Below, piece after piece: positions 55,584 to 63,482 of a stretch of 64,000 bases of DNA. The notes beneath the pieces were generated by a model. It had not been told where the DNA came from. It worked only from the letters and a program-made list of their open reading frames with translations, and did not search any database. Source of the stretch: Planctomycetia bacterium (GTDB lineage: Bacteria; Planctomycetota; Brocadiia; Brocadiales; Brocadiaceae). Numbering within the stretch: position 1 is the first letter of the stretch; each line of letters begins with the position of its first letter. A program made the translations under genes and the position numbers. The stretch spans positions 89,345 through 153,344 of the forward strand of contig JABTVC010000004.1 in assembly GCA_015075005.1 (NCBI GenBank). The letters run 5' to 3'.

Positions 55584-56672
55584 ATGACGAATACTCGTAA
55601 AAACTTATCCCCGAATTCTATGAACGGAAATGTTCGCATAGCATCAGTGGCGGTTGCCACACCTCCCTATTGTATAAATCAAGCCCGGGCAGAGGCATTT
55701 CTCACAAAACATTACACAGACAGGCTGAGCCAAAAAAGTCTGGCGAGCATGCGAAAGATATTTGCTCATCCCAGTGTATTACGCCGGCATCTTGCTGTTG
55801 ACGACCTCGAATCTCTTGTTAATGAACATCCGGATAGCCGGATCGCCCGGTATACACAGTGGGCAGTTAGTCTTTCATCTCAGGCGATTGTTCATGCCTT
55901 GGCTCAGGCCGGATTGACCATTGATGCTATGTCCGGATTGGTAGTTAACACCTGTACCGGATACATTTGTCCCGGCATCTCAACCTATCTCATCGAAAAG
56001 TTAGGCCTGTCCGATCGTTTACGGGCTCATGACCTGGTTGGTAGTGGTTGCGGTGGGGCATTGCCAAACTTACAGATATGCGAGGATATGTTGAAGGGAA
56101 CTGGCGAGGGGGTGATCGTGAGTGTCTCGGTAGAGATTTGCAGTGCCACATTTCAAATGGCAGATGATTTGAGTCTCGTAATATCAAACGCCATCTTTGC
56201 TGACGGCGCATCGGCATCAGTTCTTTGGCGTCGTCCTGAAGGACTGGAACTGGTTGCCTCAGCCAGCCGTTATGACCCCAAGAGCCGCGATGATATACGA
56301 TACATTTACAGGCAGGGTCAACTGCACAACCAGATTTCTGTCTTATTGCCCGGAATAGCAAGCAAGCTGGTCGCCAAAGTGGTGATGGATTTGTTAAAAC
56401 TGAAGGGATTACGGATTGACGATATCCAACACTGGGCCATTCATCCAGGGGGCGAAAAGGTAATTAACGCAGTCAGGGATGAGATAGGACTTTCCGAAGA
56501 ACAAGTGCGGTCAACCCGTGATATCTTAGCCGGGTATGGAAATATGTCCTCGCCAACGGTCTGGTTTGTGTTACGCGAGATTTTAGAGAAAGATATTGCA
56601 CCAGGAGATTGGTGCATAATGGTTGCCTTCGGCGCCGGTCTCTGTGCCCATGCCTTTCTGCTCAGGGTGTAG
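55584..56672 (+). CDS. Type III polyketide synthase (chalcone/stilbene synthase family)
   Basis: This 362-aa thiolase-fold homodimeric condensing enzyme starts at ATG 55584; the codon before it (TTG) is not used. The catalytic triad is present: Cys156 (DLVGSGCGGALPNL), His287 (HWAIHPGGEKVI) and Asn320 (AGYGNMSSPTVWF). The spacing and the GNMSSPTV block separate it from KAS III (FabH). Such enzymes extend an acyl-CoA or acyl-ACP starter with malonyl-CoA to pyrones, resorcinols or phloroglucinols. The neighbouring B12 radical SAM gene suggests tailoring of the product. Ladderane or another special lipid is conceivable in an anammox host, but that is inference. Confidence 0.9.
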   Translation: MTNTRKNLSPNSMNGNVRIASVAVATPPYCINQARAEAFLTKHYTDRLSQKSLASMRKIFAHPSVLRRHLAVDDLESLVNEHPDSRIARYTQWAVSLSSQAIVHALAQAGLTIDAMSGLVVNTCTGYICPGISTYLIEKLGLSDRLRAHDLVGSGCGGALPNLQICEDMLKGTGEGVIVSVSVEICSATFQMADDLSLVISNAIFADGASASVLWRRPEGLELVASASRYDPKSRDDIRYIYRQGQLHNQISVLLPGIASKLVAKVVMDLLKLKGLRIDDIQHWAIHPGGEKVINAVRDEIGLSEEQVRSTRDILAGYGNMSSPTVWFVLREILEKDIAPGDWCIMVAFGAGLCAHAFLLRV

Positions 56673-56739
56673 CAAACGCGAAGTGTTTCAAAGAGGGGAA
56701 TAATTTGTGCCATGATAAAATATGTGGATTTAAGTTAAA

Positions 56740-56768
56740 CACGGACAAACAATGTCTGTCTGTGCCAC
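56740..56768. repeat. GGACAAAC-type palindrome
   Basis: CACGGACAAAC and GTCTGTCTGTGCC form an imperfect hairpin. It is one of the dispersed family also seen at 39753, 47501, 58881 and 61105. Confidence 0.65.
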
Positions 56769-56815
56769 CCTGTAACCCACATAAATAAAATGATAATTCC
56801 TGGACTAATAAATTT

Positions 56816-57304
56816 ATGGAGATGAAGATAACGAATACAGATGAAATATGTATGAGACTTGCCATCCGTAAAGCAATGCAAGGCGTTGAAAAAGGACAAA
56901 CGCCTTTTGGTGTCTGTATAACAAGAGAAGGGAATCTTATCAGTTGTGTTCACAATATTGTTTGGGAAAGTATGGACATAACTGCCCATGCCGAGATTCA
57001 TGGAATACGAGAGGCCTGTAAAATACTAAATACTGTTGATCTTTCCGGCTGTGTGATTTATTCTACCTGTGAACCGTGCCCTATGTGTTTTAGCGCCTGC
57101 CACTGGGCAAAAATCTCTAAAATCATTTACGGAGCACACATTGAAGATGCAAGGAAATTAGGATTTAGCGAACTTATTATTTCAAACAGAGAAATGAAAC
57201 AATCGGGTAACAGTCCGATAGAAGTAGTCGGAGATTGCCTTCGGGAGGAGAATTTAGAACTTTTTGAATATTGGAATAAACGAGAGGATAAAAGACCCTA
57301 TTAA
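56816..57304 (+). CDS. Nucleoside/base deaminase of the CDA fold (guanine-deaminase-like)
   Basis: This 162-aa zinc deaminase has the H-A-E motif ITAHAEIHGIREACK (about 57) and CEPCPMCFSACHWAKISKII (about 87-106), which give the His/Cys/Cys zinc site and the catalytic Glu. The length and the C-terminal block (DARKLGFSELIISNREM) fit GuaD-type guanine deaminases better than TadA, but this is not certain. The start is ATG at 56816 (MEMKITNTDE); a second ATG lies two codons on. The HAO-like gene begins 2 nt after its stop, so the two are probably co-transcribed although functionally unrelated. Confidence 0.87.
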   Translation: MEMKITNTDEICMRLAIRKAMQGVEKGQTPFGVCITREGNLISCVHNIVWESMDITAHAEIHGIREACKILNTVDLSGCVIYSTCEPCPMCFSACHWAKISKIIYGAHIEDARKLGFSELIISNREMKQSGNSPIEVVGDCLREENLELFEYWNKREDKRPY

Positions 57305-57305
57305 A

Positions 57306-58673
57306 ATGACTAGCTTATTAAAATATTATATAAATAAATCTATAAAATGTGTTTCTGTCGTGGTGTTGTTTGCCGAATTGTTTTGTCTTGTCAGTTGTGC
57401 GACCCAAAAGGAGGCAACATATCCTCCCCAAAAAGCAGCGGCCACTCCCCGTGAAGATGTGATAGAAATTACCAAACCGGAAGAACCCGTGAAAGTTATT
57501 AAAGGGGAAAGGGGAATTACCGAAGAATCCTTACAAAGCATAACGTGCCATGAGGAACGCCAGATAACTCATGGCTGGGTTGCCGACTGGCAGGGTAGCA
57601 AGCATGCAAGAAAGGGGGTGGGATGTGAGGCATGCCATGTCCGTTCAAATGCAGAACTTGCCGTGAAGGAAGACAGAGAACTGGAATACCTCAGTACGGA
57701 TGGAAACAGTTGCGACGACCATAGGGTTCATCGCAAGGTTACTGCCGGCACGTGTGGCAAATGTCACGGAAAAGAATACCAGGAATTTATGAAGAGCCGC
57801 CACTCCATTAGCTGGCAGCGGATATTCGAGTGCGGAAAACTCATGGCGATTCCTAAAGATGCCTGTTCTGAAAAGTGTGAGCAATGTCATAACATACAAT
57901 TCAAATGCGACTCATGTCACACACGACATACCTTTAGTACCCTTGAGGCCAAAACTCCGGAGGCCTGCAGAACGTGTCACATGGGCGCGGATCATCCGCA
58001 GTATGAGGCATACATTTCTTCCAAGCACGGGGCTATTTATACGGCAAGTCAATCCATGATATTAAAAGAATCCCGGTCTGTCCAGTCATTGAGATCACCC
58101 GTATGTGTTACCTGCCATATGCCCCAGGGTATACATGATACAAGTTTTGGGCTTACCCGCGGGCATACAGGAAGTGAACTACCTTACGTTGACAGGGATG
58201 GCGCGACAATAGATGACATTGAACTGGCAAAGAGACGCGAAGACATGCTATCAGTTTGTAATACATGCCACTCCCGGCGCTTTGCAAAGAAGACTTTAAA
58301 GAGAGCGGATGACATTTACAAAAATACGAGCGCTGTCATAGGAGAGGCGAAGGATATGCTCCTCGATTTGGAAAAGGAAAAGCAGTTGTTTCCCCCGCTT
58401 GGTGAAATGACAAAAATTCCCCTGGCCAGTCATGCCTTTATCCTTGGAGACCTGCACGTATATACTGGCAAATCGAGAATAGAGCGCCTCTTTATCACAT
58501 TAACCCAAAGTGCAGCTGTTACCGTGAAAGGGGCTTATCATGAAAATCCTGGGTATACGCACCTCTACGGATGGGCAAAACTCCAGGAAGATTTGAGTAA
58601 TATGAGGGAAGAGGTAAAAAAAATACGAGATGAGGCAGAGCTGAGGAGAAAAATGGGCATTAAGTTGAGGTAG
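57306..58673 (+). CDS. Octaheme HAO-like multiheme cytochrome lipoprotein with altered heme-1 site
   Basis: This protein of about 455 aa has a lipobox (LVSC, Cys31). Seven CxxCH sites are present at C107, C150, C191, C201, C221, C267 and C318. An eighth, expected at residues 78-82, reads SITCH: the first Cys is Ser (AGC at 57537-57539, one base from TGC). The spacing and HENPGYTHLYGWAKLQEDL equal the hydroxylamine-oxidoreductase family. Anammox bacteria carry about ten such paralogues for hydrazine, hydroxylamine or nitrite chemistry. Substrate and P460 cross-link status cannot be read. An ATG at 57306 was preferred to TTG 57264, which lies inside the previous gene. It is membrane-anchored outside the cytoplasm. 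Confidence 0.9.
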   Translation: MTSLLKYYINKSIKCVSVVVLFAELFCLVSCATQKEATYPPQKAAATPREDVIEITKPEEPVKVIKGERGITEESLQSITCHEERQITHGWVADWQGSKHARKGVGCEACHVRSNAELAVKEDRELEYLSTDGNSCDDHRVHRKVTAGTCGKCHGKEYQEFMKSRHSISWQRIFECGKLMAIPKDACSEKCEQCHNIQFKCDSCHTRHTFSTLEAKTPEACRTCHMGADHPQYEAYISSKHGAIYTASQSMILKESRSVQSLRSPVCVTCHMPQGIHDTSFGLTRGHTGSELPYVDRDGATIDDIELAKRREDMLSVCNTCHSRRFAKKTLKRADDIYKNTSAVIGEAKDMLLDLEKEKQLFPPLGEMTKIPLASHAFILGDLHVYTGKSRIERLFITLTQSAAVTVKGAYHENPGYTHLYGWAKLQEDLSNMREEVKKIRDEAELRRKMGIKLR

Positions 58674-59156
58674 TTAATCCCATTGGTACATAGCACACAT
58701 GAAAATTGTTTTATTTTCCGGATTTATCAAAAAGGAAACGAACTGGCCCATTCTTTCGGTAACAGTCTCCGTATACAAAGACAAAACTGTTGACATGAAT
58801 ATGCAAAGTGTTATCATGCATAGGAAATGAAGCGTGTCTTGTCTAAATTTATGGATAAGAATTTCAAAATTATAAGGGTGGCGCGGACAAACGAAGTTTG
58901 TCCGTGCTTAATTTATCCAGGCCAGAATATTTGTAGCACCTTAGTTTTTTGAAAATCCATGGGGGACATAAAAAAAACAATGTAACCCCATTAGGGGCGA
59001 TCTGTTTGTAGCACAATAAAATTCAATTAGGTAATACGTTTTTCATAAGACTAAAGTGTTACTAAAGTGTTACGAATATTTTAAATATTATCCCGGTAGA
59101 ATCTTATACAAATTTTTTAAAACACTGTTCAAATGATATCAGTGTGGGGGTAATTT
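58674..59156. repeat. Repeat-bearing intergenic region
   Basis: It contains a near-perfect palindrome GCGCGGACAAAC-GAA-GTTTGTCCGTGC (58881-58907) and a GGGGCGATCTGTTTGTAGCA block (58988-59007) shared with the long inverted repeat at 47262. The duplicated word CTAAAGTGTTA lies near 59055. No gene is supported. The promoter for the lipoprotein gene probably lies after 59040. Confidence 0.7.
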
Positions 59157-60133
59157 ATGTTTAACAGATACACATACCTGTTAGCGTACCTTTGTATTCC
59201 AATGCTGTTTCTTTTCGGTTGTTCTACCTCTTTTAATAAAAAGGTAAATAAGAAGCCTGATATCAGATTGTTGGAAAAACGGATTGACGATTTATCGGGC
59301 AAAATTAGTCTTATTATCTATGATACAAATGTACTCCATAACGAAATGGATGAGATAAATACAGCCAACAAAACTATTCAGGAAAAGATTGAAGGATTAG
59401 AAGTAACCGTCAGTGTATTGAATGAACAGGTCTCAAGTCTTCATACCCCTGCACGTGTCCGGATATTGCCCAACCGTCGGCGGAAGAAACGGATATTAAA
59501 CAACAGATACCTATTTCAGATAGTAGCAAAACCTCCGCTAAACCGGAATCCGATGTTCAAAAAACAGAAAATACCGAAGCTCAGATGCAGACTATTACCG
59601 TAAAAGAAGACGGCCAACGGGAAACCGATGCCGTCCAGGCAATGACGTCCATGCCTGGTGCATCAATGGGCGAAATGACACAAAGTACTGGCAAGGTGAT
59701 AGAAGAAGGAATCGAGCAGGGCGCAGAGGAAATGAGAAAGCCGGCGGCTGAGGATATGCCGAAAGATCTTCAGGAAATGACACAGACGCGCGAGGTAACG
59801 CCTGACATCAAACCACAAACGCAGGAAACAGCTGCAACCAGTGTGACCAATGTGGCCAGTGAACAGGCGAAAAGAGAGGCATTTCTGAAGGATAATATCG
59901 TCCGGTTGGCTGAGGCTGAGTTTCCCGACAATAAAGGGATACAGTGGAACATCCTGAGTTTTGAGCACAAGGGGCATTTAACCAATGTAGAGGTGGAACC
60001 CACACCTGCAACCGCTGGCTATCCACGTTTTAAATTTGCCGTGTCCTTCAAAAATCCTGAAACTCCACGTGTTATCGGAACATACTGTTTTAAGGATGGT
60101 CAATATAGCTTACTGAGCACAAGGAAGAATTAA
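59157..60133 (+). pseudogene. Coiled-coil lipoprotein gene with one frameshift
   Basis: The first part (from ATG 59157) has a lipoprotein signal (LCIPMLFLFGC, Cys22) and a coiled coil (LEKRIDDLSGKISLIIYDTN ... IQEKIEGLEVTVSVLNEQVS). At about 59455 the sensible frame moves to DIAQPSAEETDIKQQIPISD and goes on without stop through MGEMTQSTGKVIEEGIEQGA to the end at 60133. The C-terminal region FPDNKGIQWNILSFEHKGHL is a small folded domain. Joined, it is about 325 residues. Read as two genes it makes little sense, since the first one ends in very basic out-of-frame residues. Possibly an envelope protein with no known family. Confidence 0.7.
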
Positions 60134-60234
60134 CAAAAGATACACCCGTAAATTTGCCGGAAAAATAATTAACAGAACATTTCAAATTACTTTTCATACG
60201 ATGAAAGCCGGATTTCCCGGCTAAAAGGTTCCCT

Positions 60235-60924
60235 ATGCATTTCAAAGCCATACTCTTTGACCTTGATGGTACACTCCTTGACACATTGGAAGACCTGAGT
60301 AATGCCGCGAACTGCGTCCTTGCAGGAAAAGGCTTTCCCATTCACACCCCGGATACGTACCGCTATTTTGTGGGTGATGGAGTTACGAAGCTTATGAACC
60401 GTGCATTACCAGAAGACAGCCAGGACGATGATACCATCCGTGCCTGTGTACAGGCATTCCTCGAAGAATATGGACGAAACTGGCACGTAAAGACAAGACC
60501 CTATGATGGCGTGGCTGAAATGCTCGATGCGTTGACGGAGAATGGCCTGAAAATGGCAGTTCTATCCAACAAACCTGACGAATTTACAAAGCAGTGTGTG
60601 GCTAAATTCCTGCCGGATTGGACATTGGATATGATTCTGGGACAAAACAACTCTGTCCCCCTCAAACCAGATCCGGCAGGTGCAAAGGAAATAGTGAGAT
60701 ATCTGAACATCTCGCCCTCAAATTTCATTTACCTTGGCGATACTGCTATCGACATGAAGACCGCCGTAGCGGCTGGCATGTTCCCCGTGGGAGCACTCTG
60801 GGGTTTTCGTACAGGAAAAGAATTACGGGAAAATGGTGCACAGGCGTTAATCAAAAGGCCAAAAGAAGTTCTCAGTCTCCTTAATTTAGTCCCGCTTGCG
60901 AAAGCGAGATCAAGGGGGTTGTAA
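60235..60924 (+). CDS. gph: Phosphoglycolate phosphatase (HAD-IA)
   Basis: This 229-aa HAD phosphatase has motif I LFDLDGTLLDTLEDL (residues 7-21, nucleophile Asp9), an alpha-helical C1 cap (about 18-85) with VGDGVTKLMNRALP, motif II VLSNKPDEFTKQCV, motif III KPDPAGAKEIV, and motif IV YLGDTAIDMKTAVAAGM. The GVTKLM and LGDTAID patterns are typical of Gph, which recycles 2-phosphoglycolate. A broader sugar-phosphate phosphatase role cannot be excluded. No other photorespiratory or DNA-repair gene is adjacent. Confidence 0.9.
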   Translation: MHFKAILFDLDGTLLDTLEDLSNAANCVLAGKGFPIHTPDTYRYFVGDGVTKLMNRALPEDSQDDDTIRACVQAFLEEYGRNWHVKTRPYDGVAEMLDALTENGLKMAVLSNKPDEFTKQCVAKFLPDWTLDMILGQNNSVPLKPDPAGAKEIVRYLNISPSNFIYLGDTAIDMKTAVAAGMFPVGALWGFRTGKELRENGAQALIKRPKEVLSLLNLVPLAKARSRGL

Positions 60925-61274
60925 ATGGTTCGCGGAAAAAACACCCCCCCCGTATCTCATACGGGTTAAGTTAAGAAATTAACAATCACCATCAACCCCT
61001 TATTCGTGTTGAATCGGCCATATCCCCCGCTGGCTGGTATGCAGGGAGGAACAGTGGTCAGCCACGTTTCCGGTGGATTTTGAGCCGTTGTGAGTCGCAA
61101 GAAAGGCACTGACAAGCAGAGTTTGTCAGTGCCACCCCGTGCAATGAATTTTATTTAAAATGTTACTATCACATATCTAAGCAACGTCAGGGGTTGCCTT
61201 ATGAGAATTTTTGGTATATGTATGAATGAATAAATATAATACCAAGGATATTTGGGAAAAGGAGGCACGTCATT
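60925..61274. repeat. Repeat-bearing intergenic region before DUF2905 gene
   Basis: The block GTTAAGTTAAGAAATTAACA followed by ACCCCTTATTC (from 60964) resembles 41659 and 47187. The palindrome GGCACTGACAAGC-AGA-GTTTGTCAGTGCC lies at 61105-61133, preceded by GCCGTTGTGAGTCGCAAG, itself like 47480-47497. No ORF. Confidence 0.7.
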
Positions 61275-61499
61275 TTGGGTGAGCTAAGCGCATTCGGCAA
61301 GATTTTAATAGGCCTGGGCATTATGATGATTGTTGTAGGCGGGCTGTTTGTGATCGGGGGCAAGATCCCTTTTTTAGGAAGACTACCCGGCGACATCGCC
61401 ATCCAAAAGAAAAACTTTAGCTTTTACTTCCCCATTACAACCTGCATCATTATCAGCATCGTCTTTTCCCTCATCATGTGGTTGCTGCGCAAGAGATAA
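61275..61499 (+). CDS. DUF2905-family membrane protein
   Basis: This 74-aa protein has two membrane helices (about 8-28 and 50-70). The connecting loop GGKIPFLGRLPGDIAIQKKN is diagnostic of DUF2905. The start is TTG at 61275, with AAAGGAGG 9 nt upstream. Function is unknown in the family. It is convergent with the small basic gene at 61528. Confidence 0.9.
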   Translation: MGELSAFGKILIGLGIMMIVVGGLFVIGGKIPFLGRLPGDIAIQKKNFSFYFPITTCIIISIVFSLIMWLLRKR

Positions 61500-61527
61500 T
61501 GCAAGCAAGCAGATGAAATTCAGCTGT

Positions 61528-61626
61528 TCAAGTCTTCTTTTTAGCCTTTTTATCTGCTCTCTTTTCTTTCAGTGTTTTCGTAGGTTTTTTCTTTTCTTCT
61601 TTACGAGCTCCTGTTCCTTTACTCAT
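61528..61626 (-). CDS. 32-aa highly basic small protein
   Basis: ATG at 61626 with AAAGGAGGG 4-5 nt upstream opens MSKGTGARKEEKKKPTKTLK, which continues with EKRADKKAKKKT and a stop. More than a third of residues are Lys or Arg, with no hydrophobic core. Very short MxKGxxxKKExKKKPxKT proteins of this kind are seen in many bacteria without known function. The strong ribosome-binding site argues for a real gene. A nucleic-acid-binding or ribosome-associated role is only a guess. Confidence 0.7.
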   Translation of the reverse strand: MSKGTGARKEEKKKPTKTLKEKRADKKAKKKT

Positions 61627-61786
61627 TTTTTCCCTCCTTTTTCGATGATTAACTGATAGGAAATACTTTTTCCTGCTGTTGTATTATTAAATCAGAAATG
61701 AAAGATATTGCAAGGTTTTTTTATTCTTTTCAGCTACATTTGCACGTAATTTTGAAAAACTACCTTGTTACGATTTTAAATATTTT

Positions 61787-62003
61787 TTACCCAAGGTCGT
61801 GTGTTGAATATGGAGTCAGTGCCACCCGCATAGCGGATGGTTTGATTCGCCCCACAAGGGCATTGTTACCGGTTTCAATGTATTTGGACAGCACAAATGC
61901 CAGAAACCCTTTCTGTTTATTGTTCAACAAGGCAAATATATTGGACTACGCCCTGGTTACCCGTGCTTCTCTGGTGATCGGTTTTACTGCAAAAGAGACA
62001 TAT
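61787..62003 (-). pseudogene. HsdR (type I restriction) C-terminal remnant
   Basis: On the minus strand SFAVKPITREARVTRA, a TAG, then SNIFALLNNKQKGFLAFVLS and KYIETGNNALVGR, ending DLG. This resembles the C-terminus of type I restriction R subunits (KPITEEAR...NNKQKEFLEFVLSKYIE.G). Nothing of the motor or nuclease domains remains. It joins the AlbA_2 remnant at about 61990. The match rests on a short segment. Confidence 0.5.
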
Positions 62004-62458
62004 CTGAATAGCTGATCTGCTTTCGCAGGTAAAGTGCGGATACAAGGTTGTGGTTGTCCGTGATATTGAGATCGCCGTCTTCATTCCGGTCGTATATTTT
62101 CCCGTTGCAGCGGTGAACCTGGGAACTTTCGGGGATGTAAATATAGAGAATGGTTTGCCCGTCGATTACGGCCTGATCCAGTGAGAGATAAAACGACGGG
62201 CAGATTTTCTGGGGATTATTGACGGCTGTCGAAAATCATTTTTCATCTGGTGGATGTACTCAGGGACTATACCGGTTATCACGCCATCATCTCTAACGCC
62301 AGGCAAAAGCTCGCCGCCAGAGCGGTTCAGGAAGGCACACACCGTCTCGTAAATATCTTTGTTGAGGGTGGTATTACACTCCTTGAACTCAATCCACACC
62401 CCTCGCCCTGTCTGATAACGGCTTTTATCTTTGAATAGATGTGTTCCGCTTCGTTCAT
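61984..62458 (-). pseudogene. AlbA_2 (Schlafen-type) DNA-binding domain protein, truncated and frameshifted
   Basis: ATG at 62458 overlaps the fic stop (ATGA) and reads MNEAEHIYSKIKAVIRQGEG. At a G-run the frame moves to VWIEFKECNTTLNKDIYETV and CAFLNRSGGELLPGVRDDGV (the AlbA_2 core). A second shift near 62235 gives STAVNNPQKICPSFYLSLDQ, then VIDGQTILYIYIPESSQVHR and DNHNLVSALYLRKQ. The protein then breaks off into the hsdR remnant, so the C-terminal half is lost. Such genes commonly sit inside type I restriction operons. Confidence 0.78.
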
Positions 62459-63336
62459 GGTTTGTAAGCTCCAATTTTCCAAACGCCCTTTTCAAGAAAG
62501 GCTTCTATAGTTTGGCGATTTGCTTTATTTATCAAATTAGAGTGTGCTAATTTATGCTTTTTTGCATATTCAGCCAGCGTCATGATGTGCGCGCCTTCCA
62601 GATACGCGAGTCTCTTGTGATAACTGTTCGTAAGCGCCTTGCCGACTATTTCCTCCATGATTTTGGCAGTACCTTTTTCCCCAAACTCCTTAAACGCCTC
62701 GTAATACATCTTTCTATCAATGAATTTAATATTCACCGGCACAAAGCCTTCCCGTATAAGCAAATAGTTATTTATTACCCTTCCGATACGGCCATTGCCG
62801 TCAACAAAGGGGTGGGTGTGTTCAAAAACAAGATGCAGCAGCGCAATGCGTTTTATAATATTTTCGCTGCTGTTTGCGTTATACCCCGCAAGCATTTTTT
62901 CCAATTTTCCTACTACTTCTTTTGGGTCAGGCGCTATGTGGTTTGCAACCCTGACCCATTCACCGTCCTTGCGAAATCTGCCGGCTATATCATCCCGGAT
63001 ATTCGATAGAAGTATTTTGTGAAGAAGCAGAATAATCTCAAGAGTAAGCTCTTGTTCTTTGGCTTTTGTATTGATATATGAAACTACCCGCGCAAGGTTT
63101 TTTGCTTCAAAGATTTCTCGTTCGGTAATGAACCTATCAAGATCAATTTTAAGAAGTATTTTTTCAGTTTCTTCAAGGCTAAGTGTGCTGTTTTCAATAT
63201 CATTTGAGTTATAGACCTGCTCAGCGACTTCTGCTTCGGCGATAAGCTTAATAAGTGCATCTTTGCCTATAGACGCCTTGTAGTATCTTGCCCGAAGAGA
63301 ATCTACACTTTTAAAAACATTAAGTATTTTTGCCAT
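62455..63336 (-). CDS. Fic-family protein with N-terminal inhibitory motif
   Basis: This intact 293-aa Fic enzyme normally transfers AMP from ATP to protein hydroxyls. The catalytic loop HPFVDGNGRIGR (175-186) matches the full HxFxDGNGRxxR motif. SNDIEN at 44-49 fits the S/TxxxEG/N inhibitory helix, placed N-terminally (class II). VRVANHIAPDPKEV is the usual flap region. A helix-turn-helix-like C-terminal part (TLAEYAKKHKLAHSNLINKA) could bind DNA. It is the only complete gene of a restriction-like operon: hsdS upstream, AlbA_2 downstream with a 4-nt overlap. Confidence 0.93.
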   Translation of the reverse strand: MAKILNVFKSVDSLRARYYKASIGKDALIKLIAEAEVAEQVYNSNDIENSTLSLEETEKILLKIDLDRFITEREIFEAKNLARVVSYINTKAKEQELTLEIILLLHKILLSNIRDDIAGRFRKDGEWVRVANHIAPDPKEVVGKLEKMLAGYNANSSENIIKRIALLHLVFEHTHPFVDGNGRIGRVINNYLLIREGFVPVNIKFIDRKMYYEAFKEFGEKGTAKIMEEIVGKALTNSYHKRLAYLEGAHIMTLAEYAKKHKLAHSNLINKANRQTIEAFLEKGVWKIGAYKP

Positions 63337-63355
63337 ATATTACTATTATATTACT

Positions 63356-63385
63356 CTTCACGCTTTTGTCAACAAAACCGTGAAG
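63356..63385. promoter_or_regulatory. 30-bp palindrome just upstream of fic
   Basis: CTTCACG-C-TTTTGT-CA-ACAAAA-C-CGTGAAG is symmetric except for one C/C pair. A third half-site TTCACGGTTTTG follows at 63408-63419. It is centred about 35 nt before the fic start, so an operator is likely. Confidence 0.55.
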
Positions 63386-63456
63386 AATGGCCTAGAAAAT
63401 ACATATTTTCACGGTTTTGAGTTACAACTCCCCTGTTGAAGACTTCTTCATCTGTC

Positions 63457-63476
63457 ATTCCCGCAAAGGCGGGAAT
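63457..63476. repeat. ATTCCC-N8-GGGAAT repeat
   Basis: ATTCCC-GCAAAGGC-GGGAAT fits the 20-bp pattern of short palindromic repeats such as Neisserial dRS3-type elements, common in many genomes. It lies between hsdS and fic. Confidence 0.7.
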
Positions 63477-63482
63477 CCAGTA

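Noticed and set aside
61023..61080. attC-like element from the GC-rich imperfect palindrome
   Set aside because: It lacks the GTTRRRY/RYYYAAC ends and matches dispersed repeats at 41740 and 47570 instead.
61698..62015. 105-codon plus-strand ORF
   Set aside because: Antisense to the HsdR remnant on the minus strand, which gives recognisable motifs; no ribosome-binding site.
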